A stretch of 64,000 nt of DNA, taken from the NCBI GenBank assembly GCA_036245805.1, contig BTRK01000005.1:42705216-42769215 (forward strand). Reading direction: 5' to 3'. Numbering within the stretch: position 1 is the first letter of the stretch; each line of letters opens with the position of its first letter. Shown here in pieces: positions 48,211 to 59,381 of the stretch. Made by a program: the position numbers and the translations under genes. The DNA is from Pristionchus mayeri. Its lineage: Eukaryota; Nematoda; Chromadorea; Rhabditida; Neodiplogasteridae. Below the pieces are notes generated by a model that was given only the letters and a program-made list of their open reading frames with translations, made no database searches and was not told where the DNA came from.

Positions 48211-48442
48211 AAATATGTCGATGGTCGACCCTCCTCTCATTCTCCGCTTCGCTGTGAAAAGCGCGCGGTCTACCTGTAATGAAATGACTTCAAATCAACT
48301 CGAAACTTCAAAGCTATGTAACTTGCGTGAAGGCGATGCTCTGAATACCTCAAATCACTCATTTTAAAGCCCTCGACCTCTACTTTCCACTCCTTGACTT
48401 AGTTTGCGTCTTTACCTATGATTTTTAGAAAAGTTGCCTTAA

Positions 48443-48735
48443 AGAAGGGGTAACACTAATGGATGTTAGGGAGTCCCACCACGAAGATATTGCTCTCGCA
48501 ATGGGAAACTGTAGCCAAATTAGCCCAAGAACGATGCGAAAATTATGTAGAACAAGTGAAACATAAACGAACTAGCCACATCCCTGCGCTGTCAATGAAC
48601 TTTGCGCGTATGTAAATCGCCTCAAAGCTGTCTGTGAAACTTCGGATAAAGTGATTCATTATCGAGCTGCCGGCTTCTATTATATACACATAGTAGCTAA
48701 TTGAACTAATTTTTCATGTTACTCCTTCTTTAAAT
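48443..48735. mobile_element. MITE related to 13,418-13,714
   Basis: TAAAGAAGGGGTAACAC at the left, GTTACTCCTTCTTTA at the right. The interior shares GGGAAACTGTAGC and TTTGCGCGTATGTAAAT with the 13.4 kb copy. Confidence 0.7.
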
Positions 48736-49284
48736 GTAACACTGTTCAAAGACATTTTCAAGAATTCTAGTTTGTATACATCGATAGAGCTCAAAAAGTT
48801 AGTGGGGGTCCATCAGGGGACGAATTTTGTTCAAAGTGAAGGGGGACGGATAAAATCAAGGTTAAAGATGTGTACCAGAACCAACGACCCGGTACCAGGA
48901 CCTTCAGCATGATTGTAGGCAAATGAGAAGTTGGTATTGTTTTTAGGGATATCAAAGAAGTTCAAAACTGAAGAAAACTCGATTTGGGTCATTTCGCCTA
49001 ATCCGGCATTCAGTTCGATCCTTACGTGAGAGGCGTGATAAGACGATTTCTGAGAAAACCAAAATATTTTTGGCAATGGCCGAAATTTCGAATTCATCCT
49101 AACCGCGCCAATAAGTAGTACTCGATGAGGGAAAATATGAGCGTCGGTAGAATTTCGATCTGCATCCGCGCGCGCGGCGGCGCGGATCGTGAACAGAACT
49201 ACCGTAATCCTCGAAAAATTGTATATCGATTCCAATCACCGCGGCGGTAGGGGGAATTGGTCGGCGGGCAAATTCTAAGAGAAA

Positions 49285-50880
49285 ATCTGAGTGAATGAAC
49301 ATTTTTGTGGAGACGCTTGGCACTAGCGAAAAATCGAATTCCTCCAAAATTGGTATACGTGTAGTACTCAGTGAGTATATCTCAGGGGTTGCTTATTTAG
49401 TGTTCTAGATCACGCATTGAGAAATGCGCGGCACTTTTGACCAACAACTTCAATTTTCGAACTTTTACATTTCGCAATCAATCGATACGATTGATATTTC
49501 TAAAAATGTAGAATATTCAAGTGATCACACGTGCCAAGTGTCATAGCGATTGAATGAAAAGTCTTGAGAAAAAAGCGAAAATTCGATAACATGTATATTA
49601 TATGAATTATATATCGTTCTGATGGGAGGGCTGAGAAAGTTTTGAAGTTTTCAATTTGTAGCTCTGGATATTAAATATGTATTACATTAATATAATTAAA
49701 ATCAAAAAAATAAAGTTTGGAGAAATCGGCAAACACACGGCATTTCGCGCACACACAAAACCAAGACTCCGCCCACTACACCACCGCCAGGTTCCGGCAT
49801 GGTGCGCGTACCTGGCCGCCGTACACAAGACCGGAGCCGGAAAAAAGTCATCGCAGAAACCCTGATATCGATTGAAAATATCGATTGATTTTTGATCCTA
49901 TGCCGACATCCCTTGTGCAACGTAAATGGATACGGTATAATTCAAATTTTCCCTCGGTGGTGTGAACAAAAGTCGGCGAGTGCTTTTGGGAGTCTGTAAG
50001 TCGTTTCGTCAACCGGCAATTCGGACCGTGAAATGCCGTGAAACAATGGTCGGCAACTTGAAATAAAATCAGTTCATGATAGGCTGTGGCTTACCGTAAC
50101 CCAAACCCGAAATGTAGGACAAGTGTTCTAAGATTACCCTACACGGAGAACTCGATGAGAGAAATGCACCAGCACGAAAGAAATTTCGATGCGCTCCCGC
50201 GCGCGCGAGAGCGCCGCTGGTAAAACAAAGCGAGAGATTACGGTAGCTATTTAACATAACCGCTCTGGCGCGCGAGGAAGCGTATCGTAATTGTATTTAC
50301 TCTGGTGCATTTCCCTCATTGAGTACTACGTGTAGGATAACCCTAGAACACCTGTCCTCCATTTCGGGTTTGGGTTACGGTAGGCCACAGCCTATCAAGA
50401 AGTGATTTTATTTCAAGTTACCGACCGTTGTTTGCCGATTTCTCCAAACTTTATTTTTTTGATTTTAATTATATTAATGTATTAGATAGTTAGTATCCAG
50501 AGCTACAAATTTAAAACTTCAAAACTTTCTCAGCCCTCCCATCAGAACGTTATATAATTCGTATAATGTAAATTTTATCGAATTTTCGCTTTTTTCTCAA
50601 GATTTTTCATTCAATCGCTATGACACTTGGCACGTGTGATCACTTGAATATTCTACATTTTAGAAGTATCAATCGTTTCGACTGATTGCGAAATGTAAAA
50701 GTTCGAAAATTGAAGTTGTTGGTCAAAATTGCCGCGCATTTCCCAATGCGTGATCTAGAACACTAAATAAGCAACCCCTGAGTTATACTCACTGAGTACT
50801 ACATGTATGCCAATTTTGAAGGAATTCTATTTTTCACTAGTGCCAAGAGTATTTTCATTCACTCAGATAGTCTCTCATTA
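49285..50880. mobile_element. foldback element, relative of 8-1242
   Basis: The left arm begins near CTGAGTGAATGAAC and the right arm ends near TTCACTCAGATAGTCTCTC. Mirrored coordinates sum to about 100,165. It shares GTAGTACTCAGTGAGTATA-type sequence with the 1-1.2 kb element. A smaller inverted repeat in the loop (50,073-50,170 with 50,305-50,410) shows one foldback inside another. Confidence 0.8.
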
Positions 50881-50895
50881 ATATGAAATGGCATC

Positions 50896-53710
50896 AAAAC
50901 GGTAGTTTCTCGCTGCTATGCGATGCTTTTAGGTAAGCTGAATTACCTCGCTCAATGCACGATGGGCCTTGAGACAACCTGAAAATAAAATGACGATACT
51001 TTATTTGCTTGCAGCAGTGTCCGAATTCCTCACAACAGTCTCCTAATCCAGCTGATGCAGCTTCAGATGGTAATTGACATGCAGTGAGACATCAGCAGCC
51101 GAGTATAATGTAGGCTTGGCTTGTCAAAATTAAAACCGCAATTCAAGAATGACCGGCAAAGAATGATTTTGACAAGAAATGAAATTGATGCAAATCAATT
51201 TCAATATGTTGAAATTGAACCAAGACATTTCAAGATTTTCAAGATTTTCAAGAGAGATGTCCTTGAAACGTATTTGAAATTTCAATGAAATGAGATGGAT
51301 TCAATTTCAATACATGAAAATGTTGTAATTTCCGAGGAAGGGAAGATATGAAAGGTAGATAATAGAAATGAGTGAAATTTATTCCTGAGCTCTATTGCCG
51401 CAAATTAAGGGCAAATTGCAAATGCGACCATTCTTTTCTCTACCTTTTTTCAAGCGATGTTTATGGCCGTTATTTTCTCATTTTAAAAATTAAAAAGAGC
51501 ATAATTAAGCATGTATAAATTAAAATATGTTGTATTGTTATACCTAGGGACCACAAGGGGTATAGCCGAAATGAAGCCATGCCACCCAAACTATGCTCAA
51601 CATAACTGCTGGGGTCCTAACATGATCATCCTTTTGGCCGTTTGTCGATATCTCATCTCTGAATGGCGCTAGAGCTCAAGAAGTGATTGAAAAGGCATCA
51701 ACAGAAAGTGGGGGGGAAAAGCGAGACGACGAAGAAAGGGGCGGAGTCAATTCCGATCCCTTTCCAGTAACATCTCAAAAATTTTGGGCAGGGCTTCGCC
51801 CTTTCCTAGCTTCGCCTCACCCCTGCGAGGAGAGGCGACAGTGCGCCGCATTCGCACTCTTTCGTATGGGCAACCGCTCTCTACACGCGCCGGGGCAAAG
51901 ACGAGCGGGAGGAGAGGGAGGTGAGGGAGAGAAGGAGACGGCGATCTTTTAGCACAGGCACCGACTAGTTTACTTCAAATTACGGACCGGGAAATCAATA
52001 TTTTTCGAATTCCTTTGGCCAACTTGTTTGAATGGTTGCTGGCTATCATATTTTCACTATTCAAAAAGTGTGTCATAATTTCGCTGCCCACTCATATCAA
52101 AAATCTGTGAAAAACGATGGATCGCGTTATAAAGTTCGAATTTTCAACATCACAACTGTAAAAACTGTTTTTCGAATAGTGACATATCGAAAGCACACGG
52201 GCAGAGCTTCCGAATTCTTTTTTGATCAAGTCATTTGGTTAAGAATGAACGCTGTGATTGCTCTGTCTTGCTTTCGAGGGGGCATCGTGTCAGAGGCAAG
52301 TGGGCGGAGCTTGTGTTCCCTAGTTATACCAGTAACATTTGCAGTTATTCAAGCAAATAATGGTGAAGTCTCTTAATCAAAGCTATATATCGCTGAATAT
52401 GGACAGTAGTATTTTTATACAATTCCGCTCCCCATTTTGAAAAAAATCGCAAATTACAGCATTGTTATCTCCCCTGGTAAAGAGTAAAAGTGAGGTAGAG
52501 GCGAGGAAGAGGTCCTTTGAATGTCCACACACAAGTATCATGGTGAAGACTTCTTGATCCCCCTTTGTGATGAAAGAGAGGAGCGAGCCCACACCATCCG
52601 GCCACTCATCACGAGTAACAACGAACGAAATTAAAAGAAAATCACGAGATCGAAAAAAATAGTCATAAACGCCATCTTGAAACATACGTGAATTTCTAAT
52701 GAAAATCCGAGTGACCCAATTTCAAGACATTTCAAGATTTTCAAGATTTTAAAAATTGACCCTTTGTTCTTGACAAGAGGAGATAATTGAGTTTCATCAT
52801 TTCAAGATTTTGAAATTTTGTTTGCCAGGCCAAGCCTAGTATAATGGCCGTCGATGTCAGCAATCGTCAGGCAAAGCATCCGGTGAGCTGTGATCTTTGA
52901 TCGTTCGAAAAATATAATGGACTCTTCTTGAATATGCTTGACCGAAGGAAACAGTTGTGTTATGCTGAAAATATCAGTAAAACACTAATCGAAGGTTCTC
53001 TAGTTGTCGCGGTAGGTTATTCTGTGTTGCGGTAGTGCTACTTGGGTGGACGGTCGGATATTTTCCAATAATAAGAGCGTCTCGAAAAAAAATTTAAATG
53101 TTTATTCGCACTAGTCAGACAGTTTCTCGCGTCAACGTCTCGATATCTCTCATCTTCTGGCTCATTTTATGTGATTCTTTCAAGGATAAAACACAACAAG
53201 CCTAAAGCAACTCTCTGTCTGCAGCCAATCTTCATATTCGGAAGCAGCTGCTTGCTGCAATTTGGATCAGACAGCAACATCTCCAAATTCCGTCGCCTCC
53301 TCTGGTATTGATGAGAGTTAGAAGATTTATCGTAGTCTTTTGAAAATATCGTAGACTATTTTTAGTTTTCTTTTGAAAATGTGGGCTTTCCTTTAACTCT
53401 GTCAACTTCGATAAAACAGCTTTATAGTTCTGGTAATATCAGTTTACATGTGACGAAAGTTAATTCTTCCAGAATGCGATTATATGTTACGGAAGAGTTA
53501 TATGATTCCATTCAGGAGATGAGTTGCAATGCCATGAAAGCTCGTTTTCCACGAAAACTTAAATTCTCATCAGCCCGTCAGATTCTAGCTGCCGAGTTTT
53601 GGTATTATCTCTGCCGCAAGACCACCCACAATTTGCTTTTATTATAGTATTGGTTTTGTAAAAAGAACTATGACTTTTTCTGCAGCCAGCTCTCATCCGG
53701 CACTGAGTCG
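50896..53710 (+). repeat. cassette array, segment 8
   Basis: Block A (50,896), block C (51,000-51,110, continued at 52,839-52,900 after the hAT insertion), A (53,120), C (53,215-53,310), A (53,575) and a partial C (53,680). It is the right end of the array. Confidence 0.8.
51111..52838. mobile_element. hAT-type non-autonomous element, exact TSD
   Basis: TIRs TAGGCTTGGCTTGTCAAAAT (left) and TAGGCTTGGCCTGGCAAACA (right, complement) are flanked by GTATAATG at 51,103-51,110 and 52,839-52,846. It splits a block C into two halves that rejoin cleanly. Both subterminal regions carry TTTCAAGATTTTCAAGATTT. No transposase. It contains repeat Z, copy 2 (51,540-52,340). Confidence 0.88.
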
Positions 53711-53984
53711 GAAGAGAACCTTGATATGTCTAAGGTGGCATTGCGAATTAATGCTTTTTATAGTCCACAGCAATCGTTTGCTGATATTGGGCTAATATTG
53801 ATATTGGCCTGATTAACGGAGCACTCGAAATAGACGAAGGATTACAACAAATGCAAGAACGGAGATGAGAGGGTGAAGGAGACCTCGCACAATTCAGGAG
53901 AGGAACTGATGAGTTTCAGACTCAAATCCGGGAGGGGGATATGTTTCAGAAATGTATCAAGTTTCTGAGCATGCTCTTGGGTCG

Positions 53985-54050
53985 CACAATTCGCACAATT
54001 CGATTCCTCGCACATTCCTTCCTCGCACAATTCCTCGCACAATTCGAGTT
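53985..54050 (+). repeat. short tandem CCTCGCACAATTC repeat
   Basis: About five imperfect copies of a 12-14 bp unit. The minus strand reads as a Cys/Glu repeat (CEELCEEGMCEESN), which is a consequence of the repeat and not evidence of a gene. Confidence 0.7.
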
Positions 54051-54249
54051 GAGGCACCTCGAAATGTCGAGTTGATTTCCTTTCTACGGTTGGTTAAGAG
54101 AGACTACGGTTGTGGTCAAAGGTGTCGTAGTTTATTAATATATTTTGATGGAACGATTAGAAATGTTTTTAACAAGAAATCGCTTCAGTGTCAATTTTTC
54201 AATCTCATCCACGCTATTCAAATCTGGTTCCACTTCTGGTTCCTCCTAG

Positions 54250-55500
54250 TATTTTAAATTAACCAAATTTCGGTACGGCGTGACAGGTTTTTGTGGTATC
54301 AGATGGTGCAGAATATTTTTTTCTCAACAATTGAGCGACTATCAAATTCTCAATTCATCTCAAATTGTTCAACGCCCCGTGAAACTTAATCCATCCTTGT
54401 TATGTTTCGTGAATGAACCCAATTCAAAGTGTGCGAGTCCGGTTGCATCTCTCCTCCCATTCGTCTCTCCTCTGCGGTCTCCTCTCTGACGACGTCATCA
54501 ACCGACTGTCTCTCCAGCTCCTCCACCATTATCACGCCCCTCGCAGCTCCCGTCAACAGTTAGTCATAATTTTTTTTTTCAGTTATAAACTCGATAACTT
54601 TTTCATTTTCGGTGCTTTCTCGCCTTCTCTACCCAGTGAGAATTGACATTTTATTCAATACCAGACGATCTTCTACTTATTACAAGCATATGTGCTGGCT
54701 AGGTCCATCGAAAGAATCCGAGATTTTTCTAATCTTTGCTAGCGAAACTCAAACAATGAACATGAACAATTCGCCAAGCGACCTCTTCAATTCCATCCTT
54801 TCTCTTTACTGTGAGTGTGGAACGAGGAGTGTCTCGTGCTAAATTGGTCACAATATTGTTGATAGTCTCTCGGGCTCGAGTTGATTATAGCAGCTCATGA
54901 GCAGTTTTTGTGAGATTGCACATCAAATAGCCAGTGAACTGATTGGGCACAGGCTGGAAGGAACCGGAGGATGTTCTCGCTGTATCGGATTGGTCGAGGG
55001 ACAAGCATCGGAGAGTGGGTGGTGAACAAAGCATTTTACGGTCTTGAAGTTGTCTCCAATTTCGCCCACTCATGGCGTTCATTACTTATACTCTCTAGCC
55101 TTGCCTGACTGGCAAAACAGCGTACAGAATGAAGCGTGTCAGCCAATGCTCCTTCTTTCAGGTCAAATCAGCGCACACGGATGGCCTACTGGATGACGAC
55201 TGCCACGCGCGTGACTTCCAGCAGGATTTCTAGAAGATCCCCCACAAGGCACTCCAGGTACGGTAGGTTACGGTAGATGGGATCGCTAGCGGTTTAGATA
55301 CGGTAGTTCGAAGAGTGACCTAAAGTACTACACGGTAGTTATGTAATTCTACAGTGAGGTAACTCTCGATCATTGCCATAATCGGTTTCACTTCTCTGAT
55401 ATTCCGCAAGTGAAACCGATATTTGTCCAGTGCTCGCAAGCGAAAATATTTAATTCATTCGACCGACTCAACACACGACAATATCTCAACTTCTTCACTT
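54250..55500 (+). repeat. family II gene-like repeat, right copy
   Basis: A possible first exon starts at 54,756 (MNMNNSPSDLFNSILSLY), with GTGAGTGTGG following at 54,811. A later segment at 55,165-55,255 has a TTCTTTCAG acceptor. It reads VKSAHTDGLLDDDCHARDFQ, but a TAG interrupts the frame before the GTACGG donor. It is the same arrangement as 18.3-20.1 kb. It looks like a pseudogene. Confidence 0.55.
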
Positions 55501-55504
55501 GAAA

Positions 55505-55960
55505 TCGCGTTTTATCGATTGACAATCATGTTAGAATTGGGCGAATTTTCGCGTTGTTGATTTTCGTTTGCACACTTATTTGGGCTGATTCACGGAGACA
55601 GTCTGAGAGGTACAGTGGGATTACGGTGGATCCATGGTGTGACCTACCGAAGTCTTGGGACGGGCAGTTTCCACCGGCAGATCGGGCGCGACCGGAACGG
55701 GTTCGGGTTCCTTCTGGAAGAGAGGGCACGGTAGCTATCGGAGATGGGTACTGAAGTTTCATTCGAGACGGGTACGGTATCTTGATAAAGTAACTCGTAC
55801 CTTGGCGCCAGCACAGAATGAGATCATCGCGGAGATGAGGAGGACGTGAAGGAGGAGAAGGAGGAACATCGGCCGGTTGGGTGGAGGGGAAAGGACAGGA
55901 ATGAGAGGAGGAGGAAGAGAAGGGTGTGTGGAATGGATTTGCATTCGACAAATTAATATT
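55505..55960 (+). repeat. duplicated leader/acidic block, copy 1
   Basis: It starts TTATCGATTGACAATCATG and ends in a GA-rich stretch that reads GDEEDVKEEKEEHRP in one frame after a GCCAGCACAG acceptor-like end. Copy 2 is at 56,190-56,970. The beginning matches leader block L of the array. The GA-rich composition leaves several frames open on both strands. Confidence 0.5.
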
Positions 55961-56189
55961 GAAAAAGTAATCAATATGGAATCAGGGAAGTTTAAGTTCT
56001 CTCCAAGGATCGGTCATAATGTTAAGCCGGAAGGCCAGTGAGAGCGAAGAGAACAAAGAGCTATCCATAGCGCTTCTTACGCAACAAAGCGCTTCTTTCG
56101 CAGCTATCCATAGTATCAACGAGGTCATTTCGCATTTTGCGTGCCTTGAAGGCTTTCAAGGTATAATTTAAGTTACCGACCAGTGCAAC

Positions 56190-56970
56190 GGGCAATATCT
56201 CAATTTCTTCGTTCTAAAAGCCGGTTATCGATTGACAATCAAGTTTGAATTGGGCGAAATTTCGCGTGGAGTACGGTAGGCAGATCAGGGAGGCTGCTTG
56301 ACGGAGGCCGACTGGCTCAGAAGACGGTCTGAGAAGTACGGTATTGAGTTACTGTAATCCACGGGATGACCTACCATAGACTTGGGCCGTGCTGTGGACA
56401 CTGGTAGATCTGGCGCTTTGTTGGTGGATTCGGAATCCTTCTGGAACAGAGGAGATTACGGTACTATCGATGGCTAAGTGTCAAGCGACTCGTTGTGTAC
56501 GCCCTCATGCGCTTCTGACGTCTGATTTACTGCGAAATGAGGCGAGTCATGAATATGAATGGCACTGGCCTAGCAGTGTTCTCCCGTGAGCCCAGCCTCG
56601 AAGACGGGATGTACCTTTGCCTTTACCGCGAAAACGAATCGCTCCATCTTTGTCTCGCCATGCGCAGTCACGAGAGACAACGGAAAATTAAGAGAGCACG
56701 AATGCACGACATTCTCTGGCAAATTTCCAGAAAACATTCGCTTCAAGACTAATCGCGAGGGAACATGCTCTCTCATCGCTCGCCCACCTCCTGTACAACG
56801 CCGTGCTAATGCCTATCACTAGTCGGTATAATGCTCTAGATGGATACCTTAGCGCCCTTGCAGAGGGCGACCATGGCAGAGATGAGGAGGATGTGAAGGA
56901 GGAGAAGGAGGAACATCGACCACCAGAGTGGATGGAGAGGGGAGAGAATGAGAGCATTTCACAATTTAAT
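56190..56970 (+). repeat. duplicated leader/acidic block, copy 2
   Basis: Collinear with 55,505-55,960 but with an extra 250 bp or so (56,500-56,800) containing the LAVFSREPSLEDGM segment. The acidic stretch reads GRDEEDVKEEKEEHRPPEW after a GCCCTTGCAG acceptor-like end. Possible pseudogene exons. Confidence 0.5.
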
Positions 56971-57529
56971 TGTTTTTGTAAACTCCAGACAATGGCCTTT
57001 CACTCTTCTGGCAATGCTCTTTCAATACAAAATAAGAGGTCATTCGAATAAATCATGTTTATCGTTGAAACTTGATGAAAACAGTAAAAACAATAGTGTT
57101 TGTTCGTGATTATGTTCAGACAGGCAGGCAGGGTGAGAAAGGGGCTCTGCAGGGGAAAATGTGCGTGTGCGTGTGTGACTACGGTAGCGCCTCCTGAGGT
57201 ATACGGTGTCGATTATTCACTACGGTAATTATGCGAAGAGAGGGGAGGGGTGGTTCAAATTAAGCAACGTGAGCAAGAAACGTTCGTTTGAATGGGGGAA
57301 AGGCATACAACATACACGAAGTAGGTGGACCCATGGAGGTGTGATACTGTAGGGAGAAAGGGAGTACTGTAAGGAGAAAGGGATGGTGGAGTAATCTTGC
57401 AGATCTAGAGAACATTAGTCGATGAAACGGGATCGGGATGGGTACTGTAGGGAAGGGGATGGAATCGTTCGAATCGCCGAGGGGTCCCGCACGGATGGGA
57501 TTGAGGCGGGACGGGGTACGGTAGCCGAT
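56971..57529. other. intergenic, no gene seen
   Basis: GA-rich, with a GTGTGCGTGTGTG-type microsatellite near 57,160 and several TACGGTA motifs. It is the 3' flank of the small membrane-protein gene. Confidence 0.4.
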
Positions 57530-58179
57530 TTAGTAGCAGAAAAGGCAGCGGATGAAGTTGATGACGATGGAGAGCACGATGAGCACCGCGAGCACCACCA
57601 GCAGCACGGTCACCCAGTCCTGCAAAGAGGAAGAGTAGAAATCAATCTATAACTGATCATCTACCGTAACCTATCGCCACACAGTCTGCATAGGAGGAAA
57701 ATCGATAAAAAATAAATCTACAAAGCAGCTATCATGACCCAACTCGATACCATCCCACGATACTCTGTTCTCGCTATCCACTCTGTACCATACTGTGTTA
57801 ATCTGGTACCCTAACCCACTCGGCACCATACCGTAACCCGTACCTGGAGTCTGAAGCAGCAGTCCTTGGCGAGCTCACCGCAGCACTTGAAGTAGAAGAG
57901 GGGGTTGGCCTCGGGACACGCCTGACCCACGATCGGCACCGGGCACGCGAAAGCAGACGACCTGGAGAGTACGGTAGGTCATGACCACGACGGATAATTG
58001 TATGGAGCTCTAACTAAGCCATAGTACTCAATCACAAACCGTAACCCCTACATCCAATCCTACCGTAGTACTCACTGGATGACGAAGGGCTGCATCTTCT
58101 TGATCTCCTCGACAAAGTCCGAGTCCGTGGCGACGAAAGCTGCCATCGAGAGCACGAGCAGAAGAGAGAGACGAGACAT
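57530..58179 (-). CDS. small cysteine-rich signal-peptide/membrane protein, copy 1
   Basis: Three exons on the minus strand: 58,076-58,179, 57,844-57,961 and 57,530-57,619 (104, 118 and 90 nt). Donors are GTGAGT and GTACGG; acceptors are TCTCCAG and CTTTGCAG. The split codon across intron 1 (CA|G) and the phase-0 second junction give one uninterrupted 103-residue frame. Residues 1-17 are a hydrophobic signal-like start (MSRLSLLLVLSMAAFVA). Residues 41-70 hold six cysteines (C41, C50, CC61-62, CC69-70) in FACPVP..ACPEANPLFYF-KCCG..CCF. Residues 76-97 are a single membrane segment (WVTVLLVVLAVLIVLS), ending CLFCY. The predicted type I topology leaves a tiny cytoplasmic tail. The CCG..CC pattern just before a membrane helix recalls nematode CX-type and shisa-like proteins, but I cannot assign a family or function. 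Very similar to the gene at 59,457-60,154. Confidence 0.82.
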
Positions 58180-58619
58180 CGTGAGAGGAAGAGAGGGAGG
58201 AGCGAGTACTGTAATCAGGGAATCAAGGGAGGGTTACGGTATCGGGGACATGACGCGGTAATACGAAGAACGCGACGAAGCAACGTGATAATGGTGTTAC
58301 GGAGTCGAAGCGACGGGAAAATTGAAGAGATCCAGTAGCAAGAGACTAAAAAGAGTATGTGAAACACAAGATGAATAGGTCAGGAGAGGAGTACAGGGGC
58401 CTCACTGTAATGAATGATAATAAAAAATAAAACAATGGGCAATGGATGGAGGGAGGTAGGGATAACGGCGAAAGAGTGTGGCGAGAGATTGAGAGGGTAC
58501 AACAAACGAATAAAGAAGGAGTGATGAAACGAGAAGATGAAATTGGAATGTTTGGACCACAGCAAAGGAAAGATGTTGAAGAGTCATAAGCCTGACTAAA
58601 GTGAACACTGTGAAACTCT

Positions 58620-58860
58620 AGTCAGACAAGACGCAAATTGTAGCATGAACGGGGTCATGGCGGCTGACAACCAACCACCAAATGATCGAAGGCTTACGAA
58701 ACCTGCAATAGAGCATCAGACACACACACAGGTAACAGTAGCGGGTTGCAAACCCGTGGCATACTGTAGGCACACCATACCACCCCAACCATCAAACGAC
58801 TTCATTTACAGTAGTGTTAGCGGATTAGCGCATCAATGGCACTTGTGTGAGGGGCGATCG
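58620..58860. repeat. duplicated upstream region, copy 1
   Basis: It lies about 450 bp upstream of the gene at 57,530-58,179. It shares GGTAACAGTAGCGGGTTGCA, TTCATTTACAGTAGTGTTAG and TCTGATTCTCGTCA with 60,690-60,990 and 62,940-63,260. The CGGGTTGCAAACCCG palindrome is kept in all three. It is probably promoter-proximal sequence duplicated with the genes. Open frames here are on the opposite strand and not conserved to their ends. Confidence 0.6.
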
Positions 58861-58905
58861 TCTGATTCTCGTCATTTTACACGTCATTTCGTCGGTAAGA
58901 CAAGC

Positions 58906-59074
58906 ACTAGGTCGGGCCATTACCCTCGGTTGGCCACTTTCCGGATGATGACCAAAAAAGAACTCTTCCCTGGAATGATCACAGATTAATTTTGAGTGGG
59001 AACCTCATGTGCACATACTCCGGAAGGGTAATATTGTTGGTTCTTGCCCGACGATGATCAAAAGACCTAGTACA
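58906..59074. mobile_element. small MITE with CACTAGGTCGGGC end
   Basis: CACTAGGTCGGGCC at the left; GCCCGAC followed by GACCTAGT at the right. The insertion separates two parts of the duplicated upstream region. Shorter relatives occur at 60,441-60,530, 62,213 and 62,366. Confidence 0.55.
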
Positions 59075-59240
59075 GTGAGACAGAGAGTGAGAGATCACGC
59101 GATATAGAGAGAATAAGACGATCGCGCACAGTGGATGGAGAGGCAGGATATGGTACAAGTAAGTGAAATTAGAGATCGATAAGAGTGTGGCAAATTAGAG
59201 CAAACTGATTAGAGATTTTTGGCAAATATACACGTGGGGT

Positions 59241-59381
59241 CTACAGTTGACCAGAGAAGCCAAAGAAGATCCCATCCATTGACCTAACGACGCTCTGATA
59301 CCGAAGATCCCAATTCCATCCACACCGAAGTCACCCTCCTGCAGGACCATTGTGCCTGACGTCAGGATAAATATGAAATAT
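59241..59381. repeat. 141-bp segment shared with 48,070-48,210
   Basis: Almost identical to the foldback-loop segment 11 kb to the left. Flanking sequence differs on both sides. ATACACGTGGGGT occurs on either side (59,228 and 59,389), which could be a 10-13 bp target duplication, so this may be an insertion. Confidence 0.7.

Larger units (their letters stand above)
47262..49040. mobile_element. large foldback with nested inserts
   Basis: CACGCCTCTCACCTAAGAAT at the left is mirrored by the complement near 49,020-49,040. The arms match 47,390-47,780 with 48,225-48,440 and 48,736-48,915. The right arm is split by a MITE (48,443-48,735). The loop (about 47,885-48,215) holds exon-like sequence, including the 141 bp that recur at 59,241-59,381. 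Confidence 0.75.

Noticed and set aside
51111..51130. Telomere-like TTAGGC relic
   Set aside because: TAGGCTTGGC is the terminus of an element with an exact 8-bp TSD and is not repeated in tandem.
4133..53710. CRISPR or simple satellite
   Set aside because: Units are 400-900 bp, diverged, in a eukaryotic context, with ordered sub-blocks. There are no short identical repeats with spacers.
53842..54057. Cysteine-rich minus-strand peptide
   Set aside because: The Cys/Glu pattern follows directly from the CCTCGCACAATTC tandem repeat.
55526..55951. 141-codon minus-strand open frame
   Set aside because: It lies in GA/CT-rich leader-type repeat sequence where several frames are open on both strands. 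The frame is not kept in the duplicate at 56.2-56.97 kb.
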